DNA of 15,922 nt from SHXR01 sp046160305 (GCA_046160305.1 JBJXGX010000278.1:1-15922); one strand, 5' to 3'. Shown: positions 1 to 7,105, counted from the first letter of the stretch. Translations and numbers: made by a program. Notes: generated by a model not told the origin, from the letters alone.

Positions 1-487
1 AGCGATGGGCAATGCGCCGCTTGATTTTCTCGAGCAGCCGGTGCGAGGCGATGATCTTGCCGGCATGGCGAAAGTCGCCGCGGCCAGTCGTATCGCCATC
101 GGCGCGGATGAAGGATTTCATGGTGTCGGCGATATCGAGCGACACCACGCCGCAGGCGCGGCACGCGGCGGCAGTTTGAAAACCATCAAGTTCGGCGGCG
201 TGCGGGCCGCATTCGAGGGCGGTTGCGTCGCCCATCGACTCGGGATGAAGGTCAATCTCGCCACGAAGATGGCTGAATCGAGTATCGCCTCGTCGGGGGT
301 CATGCACCTGGCCGCTGCGCTGCCCAATGTGGATTGGGGCGTAAGCCCGACCTGCCAGTACCTCTCGGATGACCTGGTGAGAGTGCCGCTCAAGATTACC
401 GATGGCCATGCGAGCGTGCCGACCGGCGCCGGACTCGGTATCGAGGTGGACGAGGAGAAGGTGCGGCGTTACACGTTGAAAATCTAG
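1..487 (+). CDS. Enolase-superfamily enzyme (mandelate racemase/muconate lactonizing type), C-terminal part
   Basis: Only the last ~160 residues are present; the reading frame is open to the left window edge, so the true start lies upstream. The fragment is the C-terminal half of the TIM barrel of the mandelate racemase/muconate cycloisomerase family. It has a strand ending FLEQPV, whose Glu is a typical Mg2+ ligand, then IGADEG with the next acidic ligand, then KTIKFGG and the region NLATKMAESSIASSG that closes the barrel. Members abstract a proton alpha to a carboxylate to racemise, cycloisomerise or dehydrate an acid. The exact reaction cannot be told without the N-terminal capping domain. 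It ends convergently with the downstream minus-strand dehydrogenase, and the two stop codons share a CTAG. I am confident of the superfamily and not of the substrate. Confidence 0.85.
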   Translation, partial: AMGNAPLDFLEQPVRGDDLAGMAKVAAASRIAIGADEGFHGVGDIERHHAAGAARGGSLKTIKFGGVRAAFEGGCVAHRLGMKVNLATKMAESSIASSGVMHLAAALPNVDWGVSPTCQYLSDDLVRVPLKITDGHASVPTGAGLGIEVDEEKVRRYTLKI

Positions 488-1404
488 CTTTCGCGCGGAT
501 CACGCGCCTTGGGCACGGTCCCCGGCGCGGGCTTCGGCAGATCGTTGTCGAGGAACGCCTGCAACTTGACGAGCTGCGCCGAGGCTTGCTTGCGTACCAC
601 TTCGATGTCGCAGCCGTCCCAGTCGTAGAAGCCCTTTCCTGAAGAAAGACCGGTTGCGCCCTGCTCGACCATCCCCTGCAACATCGGGTTAGGGCGGCGA
701 TTGTGGAAAAGCTCGGGAACGATCGAGCTTTGCGCGTCGGCGTGGATCTTGAGGCCGCTGATGTCTTTTTGCTGGATCAGCCCGTTGAGACACATACGCG
801 GCGCGAGCATCCGCCGGGCGGCGTGATCGATGTCCGCCGCGCTCGCCACGCCTGCCTCGATCAGATAATAAGCCTCGTGCAGGATCGCATGCTGCAGGCG
901 ATTGACGAGAAACCCCACGATCGGCCGATAGAGGAGGACCAGCTCCTTGCCGGTGCGCTTCAGGGCCCGGGCAGCATCATCGACCGCTGCCGGCGGCGAC
1001 TTCGGACCGGACATGACTTCCACCAAGAGCGTCTTGTCGGCCGGCATGAAGTAGTGCAGACCGATGAATCGCTCGGGGCGTTTCAACGGCTTCGCGAGCT
1101 CGACGAGATCGAGCCCGGACGTGCCGGTTGCAAGCAGAAAATCCGCCGTGGGATAGGCTGCCTCGATCTCGCGATAGACCGCCTGTTTGGTCGGCACGTC
1201 TTCCGGCACGAATTCGATGAGGAGATCCGGCGGCTCGGCAGGCAGCACGGCAACGACTTCCACGCCGGCCGGAATATTCGTGATCGACTTCGCACGACGC
1301 GACTTCACGATCGTTCGAAAGCCGGCCTCGGCGAAGGTCTTCGCGACGCCTTGACCCATGACGCCATAGCCATAGATCAGAACAGTGTTGATGGTGCGGG
1401 ACAT
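484..1404 (-). CDS. 3-hydroxyacyl-CoA dehydrogenase family NAD-binding oxidoreductase
   Basis: The 306-residue protein starts at ATG 1404, with AAGGGG about 9 bases upstream; an in-frame GTG at 1440 lies inside a repeat arm and is less likely. An N-terminal Rossmann fold carries GYGVMG (residues 12-17) for NAD(H). Further on, GLHYFMPA matches the GxHFFNP-type catalytic-His motif of L-3-hydroxyacyl-CoA, 3-hydroxybutyryl-CoA and carnitine dehydrogenases. The helical C-terminal domain (VGFLVNRLQHAILHEA, then SSGKGFYDW near the end) is also typical. It should oxidise a beta-hydroxy acid or acyl-CoA in the cytoplasm. The length fits the short single-function enzymes. It stands between a convergent enolase-family gene and an upstream inverted-repeat element, with the lactonase gene on the same strand further upstream. 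The specific substrate is unknown. Confidence 0.87.
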   Translation of the reverse strand: MSRTINTVLIYGYGVMGQGVAKTFAEAGFRTIVKSRRAKSITNIPAGVEVVAVLPAEPPDLLIEFVPEDVPTKQAVYREIEAAYPTADFLLATGTSGLDLVELAKPLKRPERFIGLHYFMPADKTLLVEVMSGPKSPPAAVDDAARALKRTGKELVLLYRPIVGFLVNRLQHAILHEAYYLIEAGVASAADIDHAARRMLAPRMCLNGLIQQKDISGLKIHADAQSSIVPELFHNRRPNPMLQGMVEQGATGLSSGKGFYDWDGCDIEVVRKQASAQLVKLQAFLDNDLPKPAPGTVPKARDPRES

Positions 1405-1430
1405 TGTGGTTACCCCTTCAAACTGGAATT

Positions 1431-1563
1431 GAACCACCAAGGCACCAAGACACCAAGGTTTGTCCCGCTAACTTCTCGCGGGCGGCACTGTTCAAGATGC
1501 TCCGTGCCAAAGGGATCCCTTGACCACAGATGCCATCTTGGTGCCTCCGTGCCTTGGTGGTTC
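1431..1563. repeat. Intergenic inverted-repeat element A (133 bp, CACCAAGG-type arms)
   Basis: The left arm 1431-1458 and right arm 1537-1563 are inverted copies: the first 15 bases are identical and about 23 of 27 match overall. Each arm is itself made of 8-base CACCAAGG/CACCAAGA-like units. The ~78 bp interior has no ORF of its own. It sits between two minus-strand genes, just upstream of the dehydrogenase start. Two similar elements lie at 2572-2725 and 4853-4983. It could fold into a long cruciform or RNA hairpin. Whether it is a MITE-like mobile sequence or a functional RNA structure is not decided by the sequence. Confidence 0.8.
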
Positions 1564-1586
1564 ATCCTAGCGCATTAGAAGAAAGA

Positions 1587-2513
1587 CTATTGGTGCGCGA
1601 ACAGCTTCTTCCCCGCCACCGGAACCTTCGCCATCAGGATATCCCCGGACAATGATTCGGTGATGTACATCGTCTTGCGGTCCGGACCGCCGAATGCGAT
1701 GTTGGCCAGGTGATGATGATGCGGGTTGTCGGAATGAATGAGATGCGTCGGCAACATGTTGGCGTCGAACCGCCAAACGCCCACGCCGAGGTGACATACG
1801 TACAGCCCGTTCTCGGCATCCATCTCGATGCCATCGGGCCCGGCCACGCCGCCCGAGAGCTGGATCGCAACGCCCGTCTTCGACACCGAGCCGTCCGCCA
1901 TCAACGGCAGGCGCCAGATCTGCTGCGAGCGCGTAGCGGCGACATAGCAGTGTTTGTCGGTGGTCGACAGTGTGATGCCGTTCGGGCTCGGCACATTGTT
2001 GGCGAGCCGGCGCAATTCGCCGTTGGCCTTCATGCGATAGACGTACCCGGTGGGATCCGCGATGCCGGTCTGACCCTGGTCCGTAAAGTAGAGATCGCCG
2101 TTGGCGGCGAAGTGAAGATCGTTCAACCCTTTGAAGCCTTCGCTGTACCCGGTTTCAAGAACGTTCTCGATCTTTGCGGTCTTGGTATCCAAGGTAATCA
2201 ACCCGCGCTTGTAGCAGGTAATGAAGATGCGACCGTCTTTGTGGAACTTGAGCCCGTTGGGCCAACCATCGTATTGCGTCACCAACTCCCAATCGCCTTT
2301 GGTCGAGATGCGAAAGATGCGGCCGAACGGGATGTCGGTGAACCACAGATTGCCGTCGCGATCGAACGCAGGCCCTTCGAGGAAACATTCGACTTCGGCA
2401 CCCTGGCGATTCGGGTCGGACCAGCCCGTGCGCGATTTCTTGCGGAACTTGGCCGGCATCGACTGGAAGACTTCGGTTTTGATGAGCTCGGGCTGCTTGA
2501 ATGGGTTGAACAT
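1587..2513 (-). CDS. SMP-30/gluconolactonase/LRE-family lactonase
   Basis: The 308-residue protein is read from ATG 2513. An in-frame TTG at 2552 would add 13 residues, but neither start has a strong ribosome site, so the start is uncertain. It is a six-bladed beta-propeller of the SMP-30 family with the three expected divalent-metal ligands in order: E46 (LEGPAFD), N178 (SPNGITLS) and D227 (GPDGIEMD), plus N131 in NDLHF. Blade repeats of the NGDLYFTD / DGNLWFTD type are clear. No signal peptide is seen, so it is probably cytoplasmic. The family hydrolyses aldonolactones and other lactones. Together with the COG3618 hydrolase further right it suggests a lactone intermediate in the local catabolic set. 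Inverted-repeat elements lie on both sides. Confidence 0.88.
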   Translation of the reverse strand: MFNPFKQPELIKTEVFQSMPAKFRKKSRTGWSDPNRQGAEVECFLEGPAFDRDGNLWFTDIPFGRIFRISTKGDWELVTQYDGWPNGLKFHKDGRIFITCYKRGLITLDTKTAKIENVLETGYSEGFKGLNDLHFAANGDLYFTDQGQTGIADPTGYVYRMKANGELRRLANNVPSPNGITLSTTDKHCYVAATRSQQIWRLPLMADGSVSKTGVAIQLSGGVAGPDGIEMDAENGLYVCHLGVGVWRFDANMLPTHLIHSDNPHHHHLANIAFGGPDRKTMYITESLSGDILMAKVPVAGKKLFAHQ

Positions 2514-2571
2514 GATCTCGGACGTTATGAATGGAAGATTCGATTCACTCAAAAAATCGACACGACCTCAA

Positions 2572-2725
2572 AAATTCACCACGGAGGACACGAGGGGAAC
2601 GCGGAGGAAATCGTAGGCTGAATGCAGCATCAATTGCCGACACGATACGTCGTGTCACAAGTTCAGTCCAATATCGCAACAGGTTTCTTTTCCTCCCTTC
2701 CCTCCGTGTCCTCCGTGGTCAATTT
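2572..2725. repeat. Intergenic inverted-repeat element B (154 bp, CACGGAGG-type arms)
   Basis: The left arm 2572-2610 (AAATTCACCACGGAGGACAC and on) and right arm 2684-2725 are inverted copies with only a few mismatches and one shift over almost 40 bases. The arm is built of CACGGAGG/ACACGAGG-like units of 8-9 bases, the same design as elements A and C but with a different consensus (GGAGGACACG rather than CCAAGGCACC). It fills the divergent gap between the lactonase (-) and the dehydrogenase (+), where both promoters would be expected. The 73 bp interior shows no gene. Confidence 0.82.
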
Positions 2726-2827
2726 CTGAGGGGTTAGGGGACTCCGTGCATCGACGTGAGGTTATCATGCGGGCAATCGCGCCTGGGCGCACTCCCGCTA
2801 TCCCTTGACCGTATTGAATCGACTTCC

Positions 2828-3901
2828 ATGAGCGACCTCAAACTGCTGGTCATGCCCGGCGACGGCATCGGCCCCGAAATCACCGATGCAACGCTCAGCG
2901 TTCTGAAGCACGTGGATCGCCAATTCAATCTGCACTTCGACATCGACGTGCAGGACGTGGGCTATGCGAGTCTGCGCAAGGTCGGCAATACCACGCCCGA
3001 TGTGCTGATCGAGAAAGGCCGCGCCGCCCATGGGATCGTGCTGGGGCCGTGCGATACGTTCGGCTACCCGGCAATGAGCGAAGGGGGTGTGAATCCTTCG
3101 TCGACATTCCGGAAGACCTTTGATCTCTACGCGAACATCCGGCCCAGTCGCGCGGTGAAGGGGGTCGAGTGCTTCGCGCCGAAGATCGATCTGGTGATCG
3201 TGCGCGAGAACACCGAGGGCTTCTATGCAGATCGAAACATGTTCGCGGGGTCCGGCGAGTTCATGCCAACCGCGGACGTTGCTCTCGCGGTGCGCAAGAT
3301 CACCGCGCAAAGCTCGCGTCGCATCGCGCGCACCGCCTGTGAGCTCGCGATGCAACGCGGCAAGAAGTTGACGATCGTCACCAAGGCTAATGTGCTCAAG
3401 TTGTCCGACGGCCTGTTTCTGCGCGAAGCGCAATCGGTTGCAGCGGAATTCCCGGCGCTCATGGTGGAGCATGAGCTGGTAGATGCGATGGCGTCCCATC
3501 TGGTCCGTGCGGCGGCGCGCTTCGATGTGATCGTCACGACCAATATGTTCGGCGACATCCTCTCGAATCAGGCCTCCGAGATGGCCGGCGGGCTCGGACT
3601 CGCCGGATCGCTGAATGCAGGCGAGCAGTTCGCGATGGCACAGGCTACCCACGGCTCGGCGAATGACATCGCGGGCCAGGGCATCGCCAATCCGTCGTCC
3701 TTGATGTTGTCGGTTGCAATGCTGCTCGATTGGCTGGCGGCGCGTCATCGCCGCGATGACCTGCGAAAAGCGGCCAGCGCGATCGAGAGCGCAGTCCGTG
3801 CAACGCTCGGCACGCCGGCGACGCAAACAAGGGATATCGGCGGCAAGCTGGGAACACGGGAATTCGCGGTGCGGGTATGTGACCGGATCCGGGCCGGCTA
3901 G
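2828..3901 (+). CDS. Isocitrate/isopropylmalate dehydrogenase family protein
   Basis: The 357-residue protein starts at ATG 2828 (MSDLKLLVMPGDGIGPEIT), which matches the usual family N-terminus; an upstream in-frame extension to 2756 is not supported. It is an NAD(P)-dependent beta-decarboxylating dehydrogenase acting on a 2-hydroxy diacid. Visible are the three substrate-binding arginines (R95, R105 in YANIRP, R126 in RENTEGFY), the catalytic Lys in TKANVLK (K186), D219 in VDAM and D243 in the FGDILS signature. Oddities are Asn at 247 where the signature usually has a second metal-site Asp, and HGSAND where HGSAPD is usual. The helix before R95 (NPSSTFR) matches neither typical IDH nor LeuB, so tartrate, malate or another diacid is possible. 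A strong hairpin follows the stop at once. Confidence 0.88.
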   Translation: MSDLKLLVMPGDGIGPEITDATLSVLKHVDRQFNLHFDIDVQDVGYASLRKVGNTTPDVLIEKGRAAHGIVLGPCDTFGYPAMSEGGVNPSSTFRKTFDLYANIRPSRAVKGVECFAPKIDLVIVRENTEGFYADRNMFAGSGEFMPTADVALAVRKITAQSSRRIARTACELAMQRGKKLTIVTKANVLKLSDGLFLREAQSVAAEFPALMVEHELVDAMASHLVRAAARFDVIVTTNMFGDILSNQASEMAGGLGLAGSLNAGEQFAMAQATHGSANDIAGQGIANPSSLMLSVAMLLDWLAARHRRDDLRKAASAIESAVRATLGTPATQTRDIGGKLGTREFAVRVCDRIRAG

Positions 3902-3930
3902 CAAACTGCGCGGCAGACCGCGCAGATTGC
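3901..3930 (+). terminator. Hairpin directly after the dehydrogenase stop
   Basis: An 8 bp perfect stem CTGCGCGG/CCGCGCAG closes on the tetraloop CAGA and is extended by GCAA/TTGC after one A-A mismatch. It begins at the last base of the stop codon. There is no clear T-run after it, so it may be a 3' mRNA-stabilising hairpin rather than an intrinsic terminator. Confidence 0.5.
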
Positions 3931-4019
3931 TGATGGTAGGTGCTAAGAATCGCGATCAACTTCAGGCCTGCACACTTAAGGCTGCAAACAACTCAAACAG
4001 TTGCCCCAAAAGGGACTCG

Positions 4020-4850
4020 ATGCTCCATGCAACACTGCGCAGCCTGGCCTGGGATACCCACACCCACGTGTTCGGTCCGCCCGAGCGCTACCCGCTTGCC
4101 CCGGTGCGTGGCTACACGCCTCAGGTGCGGTGGATCGACCAGTTGGGCGGGGCGAGCGCCGATGCGGGGGTTCGTCACGTCGTCCTGGTGCATCCGAGCG
4201 TCTATGGCTTCGACCTTTCCTCGCTCACCGACGCATTGGCGACCGGCGCCGGGCAATATCGTGCGGTCGCAGTGGTGCCACCGGACGTGCCGGCTGCACG
4301 ACTCCTCGATCTTCACCGGCTGGGCGTGCGGGGCGTTCGCTTCAATCTCGTATCGATCGCCGGCAACACATTCGATGGCTTCGACGAAGTGGCCGCCAAG
4401 GCGGCCGATCTTGGCTGGCATGCACAGATTTTCATCCACCCGCGCAACCTCCCCGATGTCATGCGATTGCGCGAACGCACCGCCATCCCTTTCGTGTTCG
4501 ATCATTTTGGTGGATTTCGCGCCGGCACCGATGTCGCATCAGCCGCGTGGAAATCGCTGCTGGCACTCGTGCGCGATGCGAATTGCTGGGTCAAGCTGTC
4601 AGGCTTCTATCGACTGTCCGATCGAGGCATCCCATATGACGATCTCGATCCCTTGGCCCAATCGCTCGCGAGCGCGTCGGCCGATCGTCTGGTGTGGGGT
4701 TCCGATTGGCCGCACACGTGGTTTTGGGAGCACGCTCCCGGCGACCCGCCGCAGTACGCGGATCTCATCGCGCCGATTGCGCGGTGTTTTCCGGATATCG
4801 CCATGCAGCGGCGCATCCTGGTCGACAATCCCGAGCGGCTTTATAGGTGA
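4020..4850 (+). CDS. COG3618 amidohydrolase-2 family hydrolase (LigI/lactonase-like)
   Basis: The 276-residue protein starts at ATG 4020, with AAGGGA about 6 bases upstream; longer upstream frames are not used. It is a metal-dependent TIM-barrel hydrolase of the PF04909/COG3618 group. It has the opening H-x-H pair (H14, H16 in DTHTHVFG), then H140 in IHPRN, H162 in DHFGGF and the final Asp D229 in WGSDWPH. The length fits relatives such as 2-pyrone-4,6-dicarboxylate lactonase, L-fuconolactonase and 4-sulfomuconolactone hydrolase, which hydrolyse lactones in the cytoplasm. Having two lactonase folds near an enolase-superfamily enzyme supports a sugar-acid or aromatic-lactone pathway. It lies 118 bases after the dehydrogenase with a hairpin between, so separate transcription is possible. 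Confidence 0.88.
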   Translation: MLHATLRSLAWDTHTHVFGPPERYPLAPVRGYTPQVRWIDQLGGASADAGVRHVVLVHPSVYGFDLSSLTDALATGAGQYRAVAVVPPDVPAARLLDLHRLGVRGVRFNLVSIAGNTFDGFDEVAAKAADLGWHAQIFIHPRNLPDVMRLRERTAIPFVFDHFGGFRAGTDVASAAWKSLLALVRDANCWVKLSGFYRLSDRGIPYDDLDPLAQSLASASADRLVWGSDWPHTWFWEHAPGDPPQYADLIAPIARCFPDIAMQRRILVDNPERLYR

Positions 4851-4852
4851 TC

Positions 4853-4983
4853 TGAACCACCAGGACACCGAGGTCGAAAAGTCCGAAGGATCGTCTCGCC
4901 CGGCGAGACCGATTGCATTTCTCGCGCAATGGAAACGCGCCTGGGCGGGCCCTCCCCTGGTGCCTTGGCGCCACGGTGGTTCA
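4853..4983. repeat. Intergenic inverted-repeat element C (131 bp)
   Basis: The left arm 4853-4873 (TGAACCACCAGGACACCGAG and on) and right arm 4956-4983 (ending CACGGTGGTTCA) are diverged inverted copies. The outer nine bases are identical and the inner CACC-AGG units are partly matched. It begins three bases after the amidohydrolase stop. It belongs with elements A and B by size, arm design and intergenic position, but is the most decayed of the three. Confidence 0.65.
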
Positions 4984-4999
4984 AGATCGCGGACAGGAA

Positions 5000-5035
5000 C
5001 CAGGAATCTGCGCGCCGGAGCGCCCAGATTCCTGG
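5000..5035. terminator. Long hairpin between convergent amidohydrolase and peroxiredoxin genes
   Basis: A perfect 11 bp stem CCAGGAATCTG/CAGATTCCTGG encloses a C-C mismatch, a 4 bp GCGC/GCGC stem and the loop CGGA. It lies 9 bases past the stop of the minus-strand peroxiredoxin gene and could end transcription from either side. There is no T-run, so intrinsic termination is uncertain. Confidence 0.5.
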
Positions 5036-5044
5036 ACCATCCGA

Positions 5045-5503
5045 TCAAAGCTTTTTCAGATGCTCGAGCAGATCCTTGCTCTCTGGAATCGTGCCCGGCG
5101 CATAGACATGTGAATGGCGGATCACGCCGGCCTTATCAAGCACGAACACCGAGCGCGCGTCGAAGCCTTTCTCGTCCAGGAAGACGCCATACGCCTTGCC
5201 GATCGCACCGTGGGGCCAGTAGTCCGATAAGAGCGGATAGGGAATCCCACCGAGCTGCTCGGCCCAGGCCTTCAAGCTCGGCCCGGTGTCGGCGCTGATC
5301 TGCAGAATTTCCACGTTGAGTGCTTTGAATTGGTCGTAGTTCTCACGGAACCCGAGGACCTGATTTTTTCATCCACCGGTAAATGCGAAGGGCATGAATG
5401 CCACCACCGTCGGCCGCCCGCGAAAGCTCGCGAGGCTGACGGGCTGACCAGCGTGGGATGCCAGAGAAAATTCCGGCGCCTGTGTACCTGATTGCAATGC
5501 CAT
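5045..5503 (-). CDS. Peroxiredoxin with in-frame UGA at the peroxidatic site (predicted selenoprotein)
   Basis: Reading from ATG 5503 (AGGAG 7 bases upstream, at 5511-5515) gives a 152-residue AhpC/TSA-fold protein interrupted only by TGA at 5371-5369, codon 45. The local sequence is MPFAFTGG-TGA-KNQVLGFRENY, so the TGA takes the Cys position of the universal PxxxTxxC motif (P38, T42, residue 45). The frame continues without a shift through VEILQISAD, SDYWPHG, YGVF and RSVFVLD, with the conserved active-site Arg at R117. There is no other cysteine, so the protein would be a 1-Sec peroxiredoxin, reducing peroxides with an external thiol. It needs SelA/SelB/SelC/SelD elsewhere in the genome. 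Automated callers would report only a truncated C-terminal piece (5045-5314) or a pseudogene. The alternative is a nonsense mutation, but its exact position makes this unlikely. Confidence 0.85.
5332..5371 (-). promoter_or_regulatory. Candidate bacterial SECIS element after the UGA codon
   Basis: In RNA sense, bases 13-16 after the UGA (CUCG) pair with bases 24-27 (UGAG, one G-U), leaving the apical loop GGUUCCG. Bases 9-12 (GGUC) can pair with 34-37 (GACC) as a lower stem. An alternative fold pairs CGG with CCG around the loop GUU. In both, the loop begins with G about 17 bases after the UGA, which agrees with the known bacterial SECIS pattern (G in the first two loop bases, 16-37 bases from the UGA). 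Pairing was done by eye and the stem is short. Confidence 0.5.
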
Positions 5504-5673
5504 AGGGGTTCTCCTGTTGTGCGCGTCTGCGACGCTGCGACGAGAGGATATCGCAAAGGCTCTCGCCCGGTTCGGGCGGCGCCCTCCGCACGGTCCGCAC
5601 GCCGTATCAGGAGCGGCTGCTATTCAATCGGCGATAGCGTCTTGCAACGGCGCGCTACCCGCCCCCCACCCTG

Positions 5674-6903
5674 TCAAGCCGACGGTTGCCAGAGCGTAGC
5701 GAGGTCGGGGAAACCCCATTTCTCCGGATCCTCCCGGCTGACAATCTTGTCGCGGGACTGCGCGCTCGAAAGATTGATGATCTCTGGGACGATTCTGGTT
5801 TGCGCCTTAGTAGAGAAGAATACTTTGACCTTTGGCGTGAGCAGAGAGCTCTCGGTTTGCTCCACGATCACGCCGATACGGCCGGATTGCATGCGCACAA
5901 GGGACCCGACAGGGTATATGCCCAGGATCTTCACGAAAGCGCCGAAGACGGCATCATCGAAGTGCCCATTTTTCCACTCGGCCATCTTGCGCAAGGCCTC
6001 CGAGGGATCCCAGCCCTTCTTGTAAGGGCGATCCGAGGTGATCGCGTCGTACACGTCGCACACGGCACCCATCTTGGCGTACAGGCTGATTTTCTCGCCC
6101 GTCAGGCGCTCCGGATAGCCACTCCCGTCGATCTTCTCGTGATGATGCAAGCACACATCCAGTGCAACGTCTGAGACGCCGCTTCCTTCGCGCAGCATGC
6201 GGTGCCCCTCAGCCGGATGCGTCTTGATGCAGATAAATTCCTCGTCCGTCAATTTCCCGGGTTTGTTGAGAATAGCGAGCGGAATCGCCATCTTCCCAAC
6301 GTCGTGCAGCATGCCGGCGAGTCCCGCCTCGCGCGTTTCCAATTCGTTCAATCCGATCTTGCGGGCGAGCGCGATCATGAGGGCGCACACCGCGACCGAG
6401 TGCATGAACGTATAGTCGTCCGCGGTCTTCAACCGGGCTATGCTGATCAGGGCGTCCGGATTGCGCAGGATCGACGCCGAGATCTCGCCGACCAACGCGT
6501 TGGCTCTCTCGGAATCGACGGCGCGACCCATGCGAGCCTGCTGGAACATGTCGGTGACCGCCACGCGGGATGTCGCATAGACTTTCGTAGCGCGCTCGAG
6601 CTCATCGTCCATCGAGACGTGCTTTCTCGCCGGCGCGGTCACGACTTGCCTTTCAATCACCTGAGTGTCCGAGCCGGGGGTTTGTTCTTCCGGCACGAAA
6701 GCGATTGGCCCGCTCTCGATGTCGAGTCCGAGCGTCGCGTCGATCCACACCTCGCTTACGCCGCTTTCAACAATCAGTTTCAAGTCTTTCGGCGCCGCGA
6801 GCATGAACGACTTGCGCCAAAAAGGATGCTCGATCCACGACCCGCCTAGCTTGTGGATATGCATGCCGAGCCGGAGCTGTTCGACGCGAATTTGCTTGAT
6901 CAT
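5674..6903 (-). CDS. DUF3391 / HD-GYP cyclic-di-GMP phosphodiesterase
   Basis: The 409-residue protein starts at ATG 6903 (MIKQIRVEQLRLGMHIHKL), the standard opening of the DUF3391 N-terminal domain, which spans roughly residues 1-130. The HD-GYP domain follows at about 140-340 with its metal and substrate residues present: H168, the HD pair H200-D201 with K204 (MLHDVGK), H229, H253-H254 (LHHHEKIDGSGYP, GYP at 262-264) and D283 (VCDVYDAIT). An intact HD-GYP set indicates hydrolysis of c-di-GMP to GMP/pGpG in the cytoplasm; there is no membrane segment. The ribosome site is weak. The peroxiredoxin gene lies 170 bases downstream on the same strand. The c-di-GMP-making and c-di-GMP-binding genes to the right suggest a shared signalling neighbourhood. 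Confidence 0.92.
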   Translation of the reverse strand: MIKQIRVEQLRLGMHIHKLGGSWIEHPFWRKSFMLAAPKDLKLIVESGVSEVWIDATLGLDIESGPIAFVPEEQTPGSDTQVIERQVVTAPARKHVSMDDELERATKVYATSRVAVTDMFQQARMGRAVDSERANALVGEISASILRNPDALISIARLKTADDYTFMHSVAVCALMIALARKIGLNELETREAGLAGMLHDVGKMAIPLAILNKPGKLTDEEFICIKTHPAEGHRMLREGSGVSDVALDVCLHHHEKIDGSGYPERLTGEKISLYAKMGAVCDVYDAITSDRPYKKGWDPSEALRKMAEWKNGHFDDAVFGAFVKILGIYPVGSLVRMQSGRIGVIVEQTESSLLTPKVKVFFSTKAQTRIVPEIINLSSAQSRDKIVSREDPEKWGFPDLATLWQPSA

Positions 6904-7105
6904 GATCTTCGGGCACTAGTGTCCGATTGGAAGTCGAACAGTATCCGATGGTGGGCACGAATGAACATCGCCATATGGCCGCTTCTGCGAAAAATCCGCG
7001 CAGCGGCGTTCGCCGAATCGTTGTCACGCAGTGCGTCATGCATCGCAAAGGTGATGTCATGCAAGGGCCGATTTCTTACTGGTGCTCGTGCGATCAGATC
7101 CGAGC

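Noticed and set aside
2798..3904. 368-codon open frame on the minus strand
   Set aside because: It is antisense to the IDH/IPMDH-family gene, which has clear motifs throughout; the antisense product is His/Arg-rich, as expected of a GC-rich shadow.
3940..5298. 452-codon open frame on the plus strand
   Set aside because: It lies in another frame over the amidohydrolase, repeat element C and the peroxiredoxin; its product is Arg/Ser/Pro-rich with no family resemblance.
5045..5314. Stand-alone 89-residue thioredoxin-fold fragment as a gene
   Set aside because: It is the C-terminal part of the peroxiredoxin after the UGA, opening at an internal GTG with no ribosome site; the full gene has a good AGGAG at 5511-5515.
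5343..5371. Frameshift or pseudogene explanation from the run of six A after the TGA
   Set aside because: The codons before and after the TGA are in the same frame, so no insertion or deletion is needed, and the stop is exactly at the catalytic position.
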